DNA of 64,000 nt. It comes from Streptomyces sp. NBC_00461 (lineage in GTDB: Bacteria; Actinomycetota; Actinomycetes; Streptomycetales; Streptomycetaceae). Where the stretch lies: positions 7,783,001-7,847,000 of the forward strand of contig NZ_CP107902.1 in the NCBI RefSeq assembly GCF_036013935.1, read 5' to 3'. Below the pieces are notes generated by a model that worked only from the letters and a program-made list of their open reading frames with translations, had not been told where the DNA came from and made no database searches. Positions 1 through 8,847 of the stretch are shown in pieces (position 1 is the stretch's first letter; each line of letters begins with the position of its first letter). The position numbers and the translations under genes are program-made.

Positions 1-310
1 CCGTGCGCCGCTCCTGCGCGTACTGCCACCCGAGCACCGAGGCCGCGACCAGGCCCACGACGAGGAGGGCGCCGACCACCACGGTGAGCAGCCGGCGTCG
101 GGGCGGAGGCGACGGTGCTTCTTCCCGAGAGGCCTGAGATGTCCGAGAGGCCTGAGGTGTCTCAGGCGCCTGGCGGGCCCGGGGGACCTGAGGGGACCCG
201 GGGGCCCGGGGCGACGGCTCCGGCGTCAGGGGCTCCACCCGTTGGGTGCGCTTGGCCGCCGCGCGGGCGGCCGCGTTCATCGCGCGGCTGCGGACGGTCG
301 GGTTCGCCAT
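1..310 (-). CDS. Mce-associated membrane protein, partial (C-terminus beyond the left edge)
   Basis: This is the last visible gene of the mce operon and is cut by the window edge. It starts at ATG 310 and reads MANPTVRSRAMNAAARAAKR, then about 40 residues rich in Pro, Ala and Ser. An Arg-rich stop follows, then one membrane helix (residues about 74-95, LLTVVVGALLVVGLVAASVL). A short basic N-terminus with a single helix followed by an extracytoplasmic domain is typical of the Mce-associated (Mam) proteins, which accompany Mce lipid transporters and are thought to stabilise the complex. It lies 27 bp downstream of another Mam gene. Family assignment rests mainly on position and topology because the folded domain is outside the window. 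Confidence 0.7.
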   Translation of the reverse strand, partial: MANPTVRSRAMNAAARAAAKRTQRVEPLTPEPSPRAPGSPQVPRARQAPETPQASRTSQASREEAPSPPPRRRLLTVVVGALLVVGLVAASVLGWQYAQERRT

Positions 311-337
311 GGTCGTACTCCTCACTGGTGGGGCGGA

Positions 338-847
338 TCAGCCCACGAACTCGACGTCGGAGGTGAGCCAGCGCCCGCCCCGGTACACCAGGTCGAGCCG
401 CAGCCGATACGTGCGAGCCTCCCCCTTGGGCACGGCGGTGTTGGTCACCTTGCTGTCGGCGACCACCAGGACGCGGGCCGAGCGGGCGTCCGACCGGACG
501 ATGCCGGCGTCGAGGACCTGCCCCTCGGACACGGACCTGTTCTCGGCGACCAGCTTGGTCAGGTCCTGCGTCTGCGCACTGAACTGCTTCTTGAAGTCGC
601 CGGTGGCGCCCTTGAGGACGTTCGTGCTGTCCCGGTCGTAGTGCCGGTAGTCGAGCGAGGTGAAGTTCAGCGCGGACTGGCGGGCGGCGGACAGGATGTC
701 CTGCCGTCTCATCTCCCTCTCGTGCTGGTCGTGGAGGCGCAGGCTCAGCCAGAGCGCGACCGCGGTGGTGAGGACGGTCGCCACGACGAGTCCGACCGTG
801 AGCGCCCTTCCGTTCAGGCCATCGGACCAACGAGCAGCCATTGCCAC
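338..847 (-). CDS. Mce-associated membrane protein (Mam-type)
   Basis: A 169-residue protein with one N-terminal membrane helix (about residues 17-36) and a periplasm-facing alpha/beta domain. In Mce operons such proteins follow mceF and are believed to support assembly of the lipid-import complex. The domain shows the family pattern: a region of repeated Gln/Lys/Thr helices and a final TYRLRLDLVYRGGRWLTSD stretch. I chose GTG 847 because AAAGGAG lies 3-9 bases upstream; ATG 841 is an alternative two codons later. It overlaps the end of mceF by 34 bp, so translation is probably coupled. Confidence 0.82.
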   Translation of the reverse strand: MAMAARWSDGLNGRALTVGLVVATVLTTAVALWLSLRLHDQHEREMRRQDILSAARQSALNFTSLDYRHYDRDSTNVLKGATGDFKKQFSAQTQDLTKLVAENRSVSEGQVLDAGIVRSDARSARVLVVADSKVTNTAVPKGEARTYRLRLDLVYRGGRWLTSDVEFVG

Positions 848-2091
848 GACTCCTTTCCGAACAGTGTCTGCTGGCCGCCCGTCGAGCCGATCTCGACGGG
901 CCTTCCGTCCGGGCCGGACGCGGTGCCGGTCTCCGGGTCGTATGGCGTGACGTACGCCGCCTGGTTCGCGCCGCCCGACGCGGACCGCGCGCCGGGGGCA
1001 TTCTGCGCGCCGCGCACCGACGTCCTGCCGCCGCGCGGGGCGGTGCAGCGCGCGTCGGTGTTCGCCGCGCGCTTGCCGGTGTCCGAGGGGTCCCGCCAGG
1101 TCGTGCCGTACCCCTGGGTGCAGGCGGGCGGGTCGTCGGCGTTCACCACAAGGCCGAAGTGGAACGTGCCGTCGCCCGGGACGACCGTGTAGCTGCCCGA
1201 GACCAGTGCCGGGAAGGTGACGAGCGCCTGCTCGACGCCGGGCAGGCGGGCGAGCGTGACCTGGCCGCCGCTGATCAGGTTGGCCAGCAGGACCGAAAGC
1301 TGCGGACCGGTCGACTTCAGCAGGGAGTTGACCTCCTGGGCGGCCGGGGTGGCGTTGCCGATCAGCTTGCGCAGGTCTCCGTCGCTCGACTTCAACCGGG
1401 CGGACAGCAAGGCCAGATCGTGTGCGAACGACTTGATGGACGAACCCTGGTCGGCCTGCGTCCTGAGGACCTTCCGGGAGTCCTCGATCAGCGAGATCGT
1501 CTGGGGCAGCGACGCGGACGCCGACTCGACGAGCGCGTTGCCGGAGTCCACCAGCCGGCTCAGATCCGGTCCCGTCCCGTCGAAGGCCTTGCCCAACTCG
1601 TCGACGGTGACCCGCAGATCGTCCTTGCCGACGGAGTTCACCAGCCGGTCCAGACCGAGGACCAGCTCGGTCGTGGGCAGCGGCACGCGCGTGCTGCCGC
1701 GCGGGATCGCGCTGCCGTCGAGGAGGTACGGACCGTGGGAGGTCCGCGGCTGCAGATCGACGTACTGCTCGCCCACCGCCGAACGGTTCGCGACCACGGC
1801 GAGGGTGTCCGCCGGGATGCGCGGCGCCCCGTCCTCGATGTCGAGGGCGACCGACACTCCGCCGTCGCCGGTCAGCCCCAGCTTGCCGACGCGGCCCACC
1901 GGCACCCCGCGGTAGGTGACCTCGGCGCCCGGGAAGACTCCCCCGGAGTCGGCGAAGTCGGCCCGCACCGTGTAGCCGCGGTCCAGGACGTCGTCCACCA
2001 GGCCCGTGTACTCGGCGCCGACGTACGACACCCCGACGGCGGTGACGGTGGCGAAGGCGAGCAACTGCGCCTTGACGGTACGGGTGATCAC
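814..2091 (-). CDS. mceF: Mce family protein, MceF position
   Basis: A 425-residue Mce protein: an N-terminal signal anchor (TVKAQLLAFATVTAVGVSYV), then the MCE/MlaD beta-barrel domain (residues about 35-115, GVFPGAEVTYRGVPVGRVG) and a long helical needle region with repeated Leu-rich heptads. MCE domains assemble into hexameric rings and tubes that carry lipids across the cell envelope. The start is GTG 2091, which overlaps the stop of the upstream gene as GTGA. The last 120 residues are Gly/Pro/Ser-rich and probably unstructured. As the sixth Mce protein in gene order it takes the MceF position. Confidence 0.85.
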   Translation of the reverse strand: MITRTVKAQLLAFATVTAVGVSYVGAEYTGLVDDVLDRGYTVRADFADSGGVFPGAEVTYRGVPVGRVGKLGLTGDGGVSVALDIEDGAPRIPADTLAVVANRSAVGEQYVDLQPRTSHGPYLLDGSAIPRGSTRVPLPTTELVLGLDRLVNSVGKDDLRVTVDELGKAFDGTGPDLSRLVDSGNALVESASASLPQTISLIEDSRKVLRTQADQGSSIKSFAHDLALLSARLKSSDGDLRKLIGNATPAAQEVNSLLKSTGPQLSVLLANLISGGQVTLARLPGVEQALVTFPALVSGSYTVVPGDGTFHFGLVVNADDPPACTQGYGTTWRDPSDTGKRAANTDARCTAPRGGRTSVRGAQNAPGARSASGGANQAAYVTPYDPETGTASGPDGRPVEIGSTGGQQTLFGKESWQWLLVGPMA

Positions 2092-3365
2092 GGCTGGACC
2101 CCCTTCAGCATCAGCTCGGCGAGCGCGAGGTCGATCCCCTCGGGCGGCTTGGCGTTCGTGGTGTAGCTGCTCGTGCACACCGGCGGGCAGAGCGGCCCGC
2201 CGCCGCCCGAGGGAGCCGACGGCTCCGACGGGGTCGACGGCAGGCCCGGTGTGCTCGGCAGTGCGGTCGGTGTCGGGACCTTCGGCAGGTCCGGGAGATC
2301 CGGATCCGGCACGTCGGGTGTGCCGGGTGGCTGCGAACCGCCGTCGCCCCGGCCGGAGTTGCCGCCCGTCACGTTCCCGTAGAGGCCCGCCAGATCGAGG
2401 TCCGCGGTGAGGTGGAGGTTGACGTAGTCACCCTTGACGGCCTCCGTGGCGTTGCGCGGGAACGGGTAAGTGGTCAGCAGTTCAAGGGAGTTGGGCAGAT
2501 CGCTGCCCGCCTTGTTCAGCTGCTGCAGGATCGGTCGGAGCTTCTCGAGGTTCGCGACGGTGTCGTCGTGCGAGGCCTCGACCACCTTCGTGCCCGTCCT
2601 GCCGAGCTTGGACAGGGCGGTGAGCATCTTCGTCAGGTTGCGCCGCTGGCCCGCCAGCACCTTCAGCGCGGGCGGCATCGTGTCGACGGCGTCGGCGATG
2701 GTCTTCTTCTCCTTGCCGAGCCGCCCCGCGAGCCGGTCGACGGCCTTGATCGCGCGGACGGTGTCCGCCTTCTGCTCGTCCAGCCCGCCGACGAACGTGT
2801 TCAGTTCCCTGAGCAGGGACCTGACCCGGTTCTCCCGGCCGTCCAGGGCCTTGTTCAGCTCCACGGTGATCGTCTTGAGCTGGGCCACGCCGCCGCCGTT
2901 GAGCAGGGCGGACAGTGCGGACAGCACCTCCTCGACCTCGGGATTGCGGCCGCTGCGGGACAGCGGAACGCGGTCGCCGTCGCGCAGCCGGCCCACGGGG
3001 GCGGTGCCGGCCGGGGCGGCGAGCGCCACGTACTTCTCGCCGAGCAGGCTGGTCTGCCGCAGCTCGGCGACCGCGTTGGCGGGCAGCTTCACCGAGTCGG
3101 CGACCCGCAGCCGTACGCGTGCGTGCCAGCCGTCCAGCTGCACCTTCTCGACCGCGCCCACGGTGACGTCGTCGACCTTCACCGCCGACTGCGGTACGAG
3201 ATCGAGGACGTCGCGGAACTCGACGGTGACGTGGTATGCGTGTCCGTCCGCGGCCGCGCCACCGGGCAGCGGGACGTCGTACCAGCCGTTGAACTCGCAG
3301 CCGGACAGCAGCAGCGAACCGACCGCCGCCCAGGCGAAGGTCCCCGCCTTGCGTCGTACGCTCAT
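2088..3365 (-). CDS. mceE: Mce family lipoprotein, MceE position
   Basis: A 425-residue Mce protein carrying a lipobox (LLLSGC, Cys about residue 21) after a short basic N-terminus, so it should be lipidated and anchored to the outer face of the membrane. This is the hallmark of the fifth Mce subunit (LprK/MceE type). The MCE domain follows (about 40-120), then helical needle segments. The C-terminal 90 residues are proline-rich, with repeats such as PDLPDLPKVPTPTALPSTP, and resemble the surface tail of the sigma factor encoded at 10816-11820. ATG 3365 overlaps the upstream stop as ATGA. Confidence 0.87.
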   Translation of the reverse strand: MSVRRKAGTFAWAAVGSLLLSGCEFNGWYDVPLPGGAAADGHAYHVTVEFRDVLDLVPQSAVKVDDVTVGAVEKVQLDGWHARVRLRVADSVKLPANAVAELRQTSLLGEKYVALAAPAGTAPVGRLRDGDRVPLSRSGRNPEVEEVLSALSALLNGGGVAQLKTITVELNKALDGRENRVRSLLRELNTFVGGLDEQKADTVRAIKAVDRLAGRLGKEKKTIADAVDTMPPALKVLAGQRRNLTKMLTALSKLGRTGTKVVEASHDDTVANLEKLRPILQQLNKAGSDLPNSLELLTTYPFPRNATEAVKGDYVNLHLTADLDLAGLYGNVTGGNSGRGDGGSQPPGTPDVPDPDLPDLPKVPTPTALPSTPGLPSTPSEPSAPSGGGGPLCPPVCTSSYTTNAKPPEGIDLALAELMLKGVQP

Positions 3366-4501
3366 GCGCTCGCCCCCAGGATCCCGCCGAGCGTCCTGTC
3401 GGTCGTGCCCGTCACCGCGGTGCCCTGCGTGGGCACGTCGGGCAGGGAGTCGAAGAGTTTCCTCAGCTCCTTGCAGTCGGGGTTCTTGCCGCCCTCGTCG
3501 CCCGCCGTCCTGAGCAGGGAACACAGGAGGGAGGCCGGATCCTGCGCCTGCCGGGCGTTGTTACGGGTGTCGAGGGTGCCGGAGGACGGGTTGTAGGCGT
3601 TGTTGAGGTTCGACAGGCCCGCGGGTGCCACCGCCAACAGCTCGTCCAGCGCGGCCCGTTGGGTGACGAGCACCTTGGTCACCTTGCTCAGGCCCCGCAC
3701 GTCCGAGGTCAGCGCCTTCTTGTTGTGCTTCACGAAGGAGGACACGTCGCCGAGGGCCGTGGCGAGGTTCGCGAGTGCCGCCGCGAGGTCCTTCCGCTCG
3801 CCCGACAGCTGCTGCGCGACCTTGGCGAGGCTGGTGTCGAACGACCGCACGCTCTTGTCGTCGGCCGCGAGCGCCGCCGTGAACACCTGCAGGTTCCGCA
3901 CCGTGCCGAACAGGTCCCTACGGCCGTCGGACAGCGTGGTGACCGCCTGCGAGAGGTCCTGGACCGTCCGGTTGAGGTTCTCCCCCTGCCCGTCGAGGTT
4001 GTCGGCGCTCACCCCGAGCAGCCGCGAAAGGGAGCCGTTCTTGTTGGCGCCCTTGGGGCCGAGGGCGTCCGCGGTGGTGTGCAGGCTGTCGAAGATGCGG
4101 TCCAGTTCCACGGGTACGGCGGTGCGCTTCTCGGGGATGACGGCACCGCTGCGCATCACCGGACCCTTCCGGTACACCGGCAGCAGTTGTACGTAACGGT
4201 CGCTGACCACCGAGGAGTTGATGATCGCGGCCTTGGCGTCGGCGGGCACCTTGCGCCCTTCGTCGTACTCGAACTCGACGCGCACCCGGTCGCCCTCGGG
4301 CGTGATCTTCCCGACCTCGCCGATCCGTACGCCGAGCACGCGGACGTCCGAGCCGGGATAGATGCCGACGGTGCGCGGGAAGTACGCGGTGACGTGGACC
4401 TTCCCGGGCCGCGGCCACAGCACGTAGGTGAGGGCGGCGACCAGGGCCAGTGCGGTGAGCATCGCCACCCGCCTGGTCTGGCGGCTCTTCAGACGCTTCA
4501 C
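3362..4501 (-). CDS. mceD: Mce family protein, MceD position
   Basis: A 379-residue Mce protein with a basic N-terminus (MKRLKSRQTRRVAM), one membrane helix (about 13-30), an MCE domain (about 35-115, with YPGSDVRVLGVRIGEVG) and a long coiled helical region ending in a short unstructured tail. It should contribute one ring-forming subunit of the lipid-import tube. ATG 4501 overlaps the stop of mceC by 4 bp. Every gene from yrbE to mceF abuts or overlaps its neighbour, which argues for one transcript with coupled translation. Confidence 0.86.
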   Translation of the reverse strand: MKRLKSRQTRRVAMLTALALVAALTYVLWPRPGKVHVTAYFPRTVGIYPGSDVRVLGVRIGEVGKITPEGDRVRVEFEYDEGRKVPADAKAAIINSSVVSDRYVQLLPVYRKGPVMRSGAVIPEKRTAVPVELDRIFDSLHTTADALGPKGANKNGSLSRLLGVSADNLDGQGENLNRTVQDLSQAVTTLSDGRRDLFGTVRNLQVFTAALAADDKSVRSFDTSLAKVAQQLSGERKDLAAALANLATALGDVSSFVKHNKKALTSDVRGLSKVTKVLVTQRAALDELLAVAPAGLSNLNNAYNPSSGTLDTRNNARQAQDPASLLCSLLRTAGDEGGKNPDCKELRKLFDSLPDVPTQGTAVTGTTDRTLGGILGASA

Positions 4502-5760
4502 CGGTCGCCTCCCGTCCGCGGCGTCACCGGAGCGGCGACGAGGTTCTGGACGTAGGAGTCGAACCAGCGGCCGTTGCCGAGGGTGTTGGTGAAGAGCCGG
4601 ACGTAGGGCGCGAGCAGCCGCACGCTCCGGTCGAGACTGGACTGGTTGCGTTCGAGCATCTGCACCACACGCTTCAGGCCCTTCAACGCGGGCCCGATCT
4701 CCTTGTTGTTGTCGTCGACCAGGCCGGACAGCTCGATGCCGAGCGCGGCGGAGGTCTTCAGCAGTCGGTGGATCGCCGTGCGGCGTTTGCCGATCTCCTT
4801 GAACAGCTTGTCGCCGTCCTTGATCAGGGCGGTGAAGTCCTTGGAGCGGTCGGCGAGTACGCCGGTCGTGCCGTTCGCGTGGTCGAGGAGTTCGCCGAGG
4901 GCCTTGTCGCGCGAGGCCACCGTGCGGGAGATCCGCGACAGGCCCTTGATGGACGCGCGCACTTCGGCCGGCGAGTCCTGGAAGGTGGTGGAGATGGTGT
5001 CCAGGGCCTTCGCCAGCCGGTCGGTGTCGACCTTCTCCGAGGTGGTGGTGAGGTCGCTGAACGCCTGCACGACGTCGTACGCCGCCACCGTCCGCCGCAG
5101 CGGGATCTCACTGCCGGGCTCCAACTGGCCCGGCCCCTTGGGCTGCAGGGCCAAGTACTTGGCGCCGAGGATCGTCTTCACCCGGATCGACGCGCCGGTC
5201 TCCGTGCCGAAGGCCGGATCGCCCTTCACCTTGAACGTGACCTTGACGTGGTCGCCGTCCAGGTCGACGTCCCCGACCTTGCCGACCTTCACCCCGGCGA
5301 TCCGCACCTCGTCGCCGGGCTTGAGACCGCCCGCCTCCGAGAAGGCCGCGCTGTACGTCTTTCCGTCGCCGATGAAGGGCAGGCTGTCGGCGTTGAACGC
5401 GGCCACCGTCAGCAGCGCGAGGACGGTGAGGCCCACGGCGCCGATGACGACGGGATTGCGCTCCCGGAACGGGATCAGGCGCGGGCGCCGGATCCGCGGG
5501 AGCCTGATGCGGGGCGGGTCGATGCGGACCTTCACCAGCGGCTGCGGTCTGCCGGGGCGGGGAGCCCGGCGGGGGAGCCGTATCCGCGGCAGCTTCGGCG
5601 GGTCGATGCGGACCTTCACCAGCGGCTGCGGCTTGCGCGGGCGCGGTGCCCGGCGCGGGAGCAGCCGTACCTTCGGCAGCCGCATCCGGGGCAGCTTCGG
5701 CGGGTCGATACGGACCTTCACCAGGGGTTCGGGGCGGTTCTTGCGGGAGACGCGGGTCAC
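4498..5760 (-). CDS. mceC: Mce family protein, MceC position, with tandem-repeat cytoplasmic tail
   Basis: A 420-residue Mce protein. I start it at GTG 5760, which overlaps the upstream stop as GTGA. It is unusual in having about 100 residues before the membrane helix (about 104-123): a very basic, proline-rich segment built from three copies of PLVKVRIDPPKLPRIRLP, starting near residues 12, 46 and 74. The MCE domain follows (about 135-215, LKPGDEVRIAGVKVGKVG), then the helical needle. The N-terminus should be cytoplasmic, so the repeats would face the MceG ATPase, RNA or anionic lipids; that role is inference. The membrane, MCE and helical parts are ordinary for the family. Confidence 0.85.
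   Translation of the reverse strand: MTRVSRKNRPEPLVKVRIDPPKLPRMRLPKVRLLPRRAPRPRKPQPLVKVRIDPPKLPRIRLPRRAPRPGRPQPLVKVRIDPPRIRLPRIRRPRLIPFRERNPVVIGAVGLTVLALLTVAAFNADSLPFIGDGKTYSAAFSEAGGLKPGDEVRIAGVKVGKVGDVDLDGDHVKVTFKVKGDPAFGTETGASIRVKTILGAKYLALQPKGPGQLEPGSEIPLRRTVAAYDVVQAFSDLTTTSEKVDTDRLAKALDTISTTFQDSPAEVRASIKGLSRISRTVASRDKALGELLDHANGTTGVLADRSKDFTALIKDGDKLFKEIGKRRTAIHRLLKTSAALGIELSGLVDDNNKEIGPALKGLKRVVQMLERNQSSLDRSVRLLAPYVRLFTNTLGNGRWFDSYVQNLVAAPVTPRTGGDR
5479..5730 (-). repeat. Three tandem repeats encoding the basic N-terminus of MceC
   Basis: Three in-frame direct repeats of about 84-102 bp each encode PLVKVRIDPPKLPRIRLP-type units. The first two units are nearly identical at protein level; the third loses KLP. 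The DNA also repeats almost exactly (for example cggcttcaccagcgg-like blocks near 5533 and 5617), pointing to recent duplication and possible copy-number variation between strains. Confidence 0.8.
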
Positions 5761-6794
5761 GAGCCGCACCTCGCCCTCGCCACGTGCAGGTCGGGGGTCA
5801 GCGCCTGCTTGGTCTTCGGCAGCACGATCCGGCCGTCGAAGTCGCAGAGGTAGAAGTTGAACCACGAGCCGTAGGACGCGGTCCCCGTCAGTGCGTTGAG
5901 CTTGTTCGGCAGCCGCTTCAGGACGCCCTCCACGGTCTTCTCGTTGTCGTTCAGCGTCCCGGTGAGATCGGTCAGCTTGGCGATGTCGTCCTTCAACGGC
6001 GGCCGCGCGTCCGTCAGCAGCCCCGAGGTGGCGTCCGTCAGGTCGCCGATGTTCGTCAGCGACTCGCCGATGGGCTTGCGGTCGGCGGACAGACCGGAGA
6101 TCACCCGCCGCAGCTGCTTGAGCAGCCCGGAGAACCGGGCGCCGCGCTTGTCCAGCGTCGCCAGCACGGTGTTGAGGTTGTCGATCACCGAGCCGATCAG
6201 CTTGTCGCGGCCGGCCAGTGTCGTGGTGAGCGAAGCCGTGTGCGCCAGCAGGCTGTTGACCGTGCCGCCCTCGCCCTGCAGCGTCCTGATGATCTCGGTG
6301 GCGAGCTGGTTGACGTCCTGTGGGCTGAGCGCGGCGAACAGCGGTTTGAAGCCGTTCAGCAGGGCGTTGAGGTCCAGCGCGGGCTGGGTGCGCCGCAGCG
6401 GAATGGTGGCGCCCGGCCTCAGCCGGGTGCCGTCGCCCGCGCCCTCGGTCAGGGCGACGTAGCGCTGCCCGACCAGGTTGCGATAGCGGATGACGGCGTG
6501 CGTGCTGGTGAGCAGCGGCCGGTCCGCGCTCGCGCTGAAGCTGACCTCCGCCAGCGTCCGGTGCTTGATCCGGATGCCCTCGACCTCGCCGACCCGCACT
6601 CCGGCGACCCGGATGTCGTCGCCCTTCTCCAGGCCCGTGACATCGCTGAAGACGGCACGGTAGGTGTGCTCGGGGGTGAAGGAGAGGTTGACGATGGTGG
6701 CGGCGAGCAGCGCCGTCGCCACCACCGTCACCAGGGCGAAGAGGCTGAACTTGATGAGAGGGGCCGCGGTCTTCCGGGCTGCCGACGTCTTCAT
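5757..6794 (-). CDS. mceB: Mce family protein, MceB position
   Basis: A 345-residue Mce protein: basic N-terminus, one membrane helix (about 14-36), MCE domain (about 40-120, with LEKGDDIRVAGVRVGEVEG) and a helical domain, ending without a long disordered tail. It is the second Mce subunit in operon order. ATG 6794 overlaps the stop of mceA by 4 bp. Its C-terminus (YGSWFNFYLCDF) matches the short conserved ending seen in several MceB proteins, as far as I can judge by eye. Confidence 0.86.
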   Translation of the reverse strand: MKTSAARKTAAPLIKFSLFALVTVVATALLAATIVNLSFTPEHTYRAVFSDVTGLEKGDDIRVAGVRVGEVEGIRIKHRTLAEVSFSASADRPLLTSTHAVIRYRNLVGQRYVALTEGAGDGTRLRPGATIPLRRTQPALDLNALLNGFKPLFAALSPQDVNQLATEIIRTLQGEGGTVNSLLAHTASLTTTLAGRDKLIGSVIDNLNTVLATLDKRGARFSGLLKQLRRVISGLSADRKPIGESLTNIGDLTDATSGLLTDARPPLKDDIAKLTDLTGTLNDNEKTVEGVLKRLPNKLNALTGTASYGSWFNFYLCDFDGRIVLPKTKQALTPDLHVARARCGS

Positions 6795-8035
6795 GCGACG
6801 CTCACCGCCGTCCCGCGTGCCATCGGCCCGAACAGCAGCGTCGCGACCGGCGGCACCTCGTCGGCCGGCACGCCCAGCACCGGCGACACCAGCGAGCCGA
6901 CGGCCCGCTGCTCGGACCGGGTGGCGGACACACCGAGCGGTCCGGACGAACTGCCCTTTCTGGAGCCGTCGTTGAGCTGGACGCCGGGCGCCGGGACCGA
7001 AGGGCTCGGCAGATCACGGCAGTCGGGGCCCGAACCGTCGCCGTAACGCGGCTCCTCGCCGGGTTCGTACGCCCCCTGCTGCCGTACGACCTCGAGCGTG
7101 ATGTGCATCCTGCCGCCCCGGAACGCCTGGTCGGAGGCCTGCTCCTCGTGGACCAGGCCGGCCAGGAGGCAGGGGTACTCGGGGGAGTAGCGGGCGAAGA
7201 GCTCCAGCGTCGGGCGGGAGACCCGGCCGAGGCTGATCAGCCGGTCGCCGTTCGCGCCGAGGAAGTCGTCGGCGGTGTCCGCGGCCGTCGCCGTCGTGGT
7301 GAGCGCGGACGCGAGCCGGTCCTGCTGCTCGACCAGGGTGCGGCTGGTGGTGACGGTGTTGCGCAGGATCTCCATCAGGTCCGGTGCCGCGTCGCCGTAC
7401 ACCTTCGCGACGTCGGCCAGACGGGCGAAGTCCTCGGTGAGGGACGGCAGATGAGGATTGAGGCGGTGCAGATAGTCCTCCACGCGGGTGAGGTTGTCGC
7501 CGATCCGGTCGCCGCGCCCTTCGAGGGCGGTGGCGAACGCGGAGAGCGTGGCGTTGAGCTTGCCGGGCCGCACGGTCCGCAGCAGCGGCAGCAGGTCGTT
7601 CATCAGCTGCTGCACCTCGATGCCGACGCGGGTGCGGTCCTGGGGGATGACGTCGCCGGCCCGGATGGGCCGAGCTGATGCATGCGCAGTGTGGGCGGGC
7701 GCGACCAGGTCGACGTACTTCTCGCCGAACAGCGTCTTGGGCAGCAGGCGGGCCCGCACGTCGGAGGGGATGTCGTCGGCGTACTGCGGCTTGAGCGCGA
7801 TGTCGAGGATCGCCTTCGTCCCGTCGGCGTGCACCGAGCGCACCTCGCCGACCAGCAGACCGCGCAGCTTGACGTCGGCGCGCGGGTCGAGCTGGTTGCC
7901 GAGGCTGTCGGCCTCCAGCGTGATCCGCACGGCCGGGGTGAACACCTGCCGGTACACGGCGACGGACAACGACAGCAGCACGGCGAGCACGACGATGAAC
8001 ACCAGGCCGTACAACCGCAGTCTCAGCACCCTCAT
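6791..8035 (-). CDS. mceA: Mce family protein, MceA position
   Basis: A 414-residue Mce protein and the first of the six. It has an N-terminal helix (LYGLVFIVVLAVLLSLSVAV), an MCE domain (about 35-120, with DPRADVKLRGLLVGEVRS) and the helical needle, ending in a Ser/Gly-rich stretch and a hydrophobic final segment. The start is ATG 8035, preceded at 6 bases by GGGGTGA; GTG 8044, overlapping the upstream stop as GTGA, is a plausible alternative adding three residues. It follows the two YrbE permease genes directly, which is the standard mce order. Confidence 0.86.
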   Translation of the reverse strand: MRVLRLRLYGLVFIVVLAVLLSLSVAVYRQVFTPAVRITLEADSLGNQLDPRADVKLRGLLVGEVRSVHADGTKAILDIALKPQYADDIPSDVRARLLPKTLFGEKYVDLVAPAHTAHASARPIRAGDVIPQDRTRVGIEVQQLMNDLLPLLRTVRPGKLNATLSAFATALEGRGDRIGDNLTRVEDYLHRLNPHLPSLTEDFARLADVAKVYGDAAPDLMEILRNTVTTSRTLVEQQDRLASALTTTATAADTADDFLGANGDRLISLGRVSRPTLELFARYSPEYPCLLAGLVHEEQASDQAFRGGRMHITLEVVRQQGAYEPGEEPRYGDGSGPDCRDLPSPSVPAPGVQLNDGSRKGSSSGPLGVSATRSEQRAVGSLVSPVLGVPADEVPPVATLLFGPMARGTAVSVA

Positions 8036-8040
8036 ACGGT

Positions 8041-8844
8041 TCACCCCGCAATCCGTACGGTCGTGTTGGCGCCCCAGATCGCGAGCGACAGGAAGAAGTC
8101 CAGGACGTTGATCGCCACGATCGAGGTCCGCACGGCGCGGCCCACCGCGACGCCGACGCCCGCCGGGCCGCCGCTCGCGTGGTAGCCGTAGAAGCAGTGC
8201 ACGAGGATGATCAGGACGGCGAAGACGAGCACCTTCCCGAAGGACCACAGGACGTCCACCGGCGGCAGGTACTGGGAGAAGTAGTGGTCGTAGGTGCCGG
8301 CCGACTGCCCGTAGTAGCCGGTGGTGATCGTGCGGGCGGCGAGGTACGAGGACAGCAGCCCGATCACGTACAGCGGGATCACGGCGACGAACCCGGCGAT
8401 CATCCGGGTGGTCACCAGGAACGGCAGCGAGGGCACGCCCATGACCTCCAGAGCGTCGGTCTCCTCGCTGATCCGCATGGCGCCCAGCTGTGCGGTGAAG
8501 CCGGCGCCGACGGTCGCGGAGAGCGCGAGCCCGGCCACCAGCGGTGCGATCTCCCGGGTGTTGAAGTACGCCGAGAGGAAGGCCACGAAGTTCGAGGTGC
8601 CCAGCTGGTTGAGGGCCGCGTAGCCCTGCAGGCCCACCTCCGTGCCGGTGAAGAACGACAGGAAGGCGATCACACCGACCGTGCCGCCCACCACCGCGAG
8701 CGCGCCACGGCCGAAGCTCACCTCGGCGAGCAGCCGCAGGATCTCCTTCTTGTAGCGCCGCACGGTGCGGCCGGTCCAGGCCAACGAGCGGCCGTAGAAG
8801 GAGAGTTGGCTGCCCAGCCCCTCCAGACTTTTCAGGAGTGCCAT
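8041..8844 (-). CDS. yrbEB: YrbE/MlaE-family ABC permease (YrbEB)
   Basis: A 267-residue integral membrane protein of the MlaE family, one of the two permease subunits that sit between the MceG ATPase and the Mce ring. It has an N-terminal amphipathic interface helix (residues about 1-40) and five predicted membrane segments. The conserved family region is present: REIAPLVAGLALSATVGAG followed by a polar loop with MRISEETDALEVMGV, the coupling segment that contacts the ATPase. It starts at ATG 8844, 3 bp after the stop of yrbEA. Confidence 0.9.
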   Translation of the reverse strand: MALLKSLEGLGSQLSFYGRSLAWTGRTVRRYKKEILRLLAEVSFGRGALAVVGGTVGVIAFLSFFTGTEVGLQGYAALNQLGTSNFVAFLSAYFNTREIAPLVAGLALSATVGAGFTAQLGAMRISEETDALEVMGVPSLPFLVTTRMIAGFVAVIPLYVIGLLSSYLAARTITTGYYGQSAGTYDHYFSQYLPPVDVLWSFGKVLVFAVLIILVHCFYGYHASGGPAGVGVAVGRAVRTSIVAINVLDFFLSLAIWGANTTVRIAG

Positions 8845-8847
8845 GCC

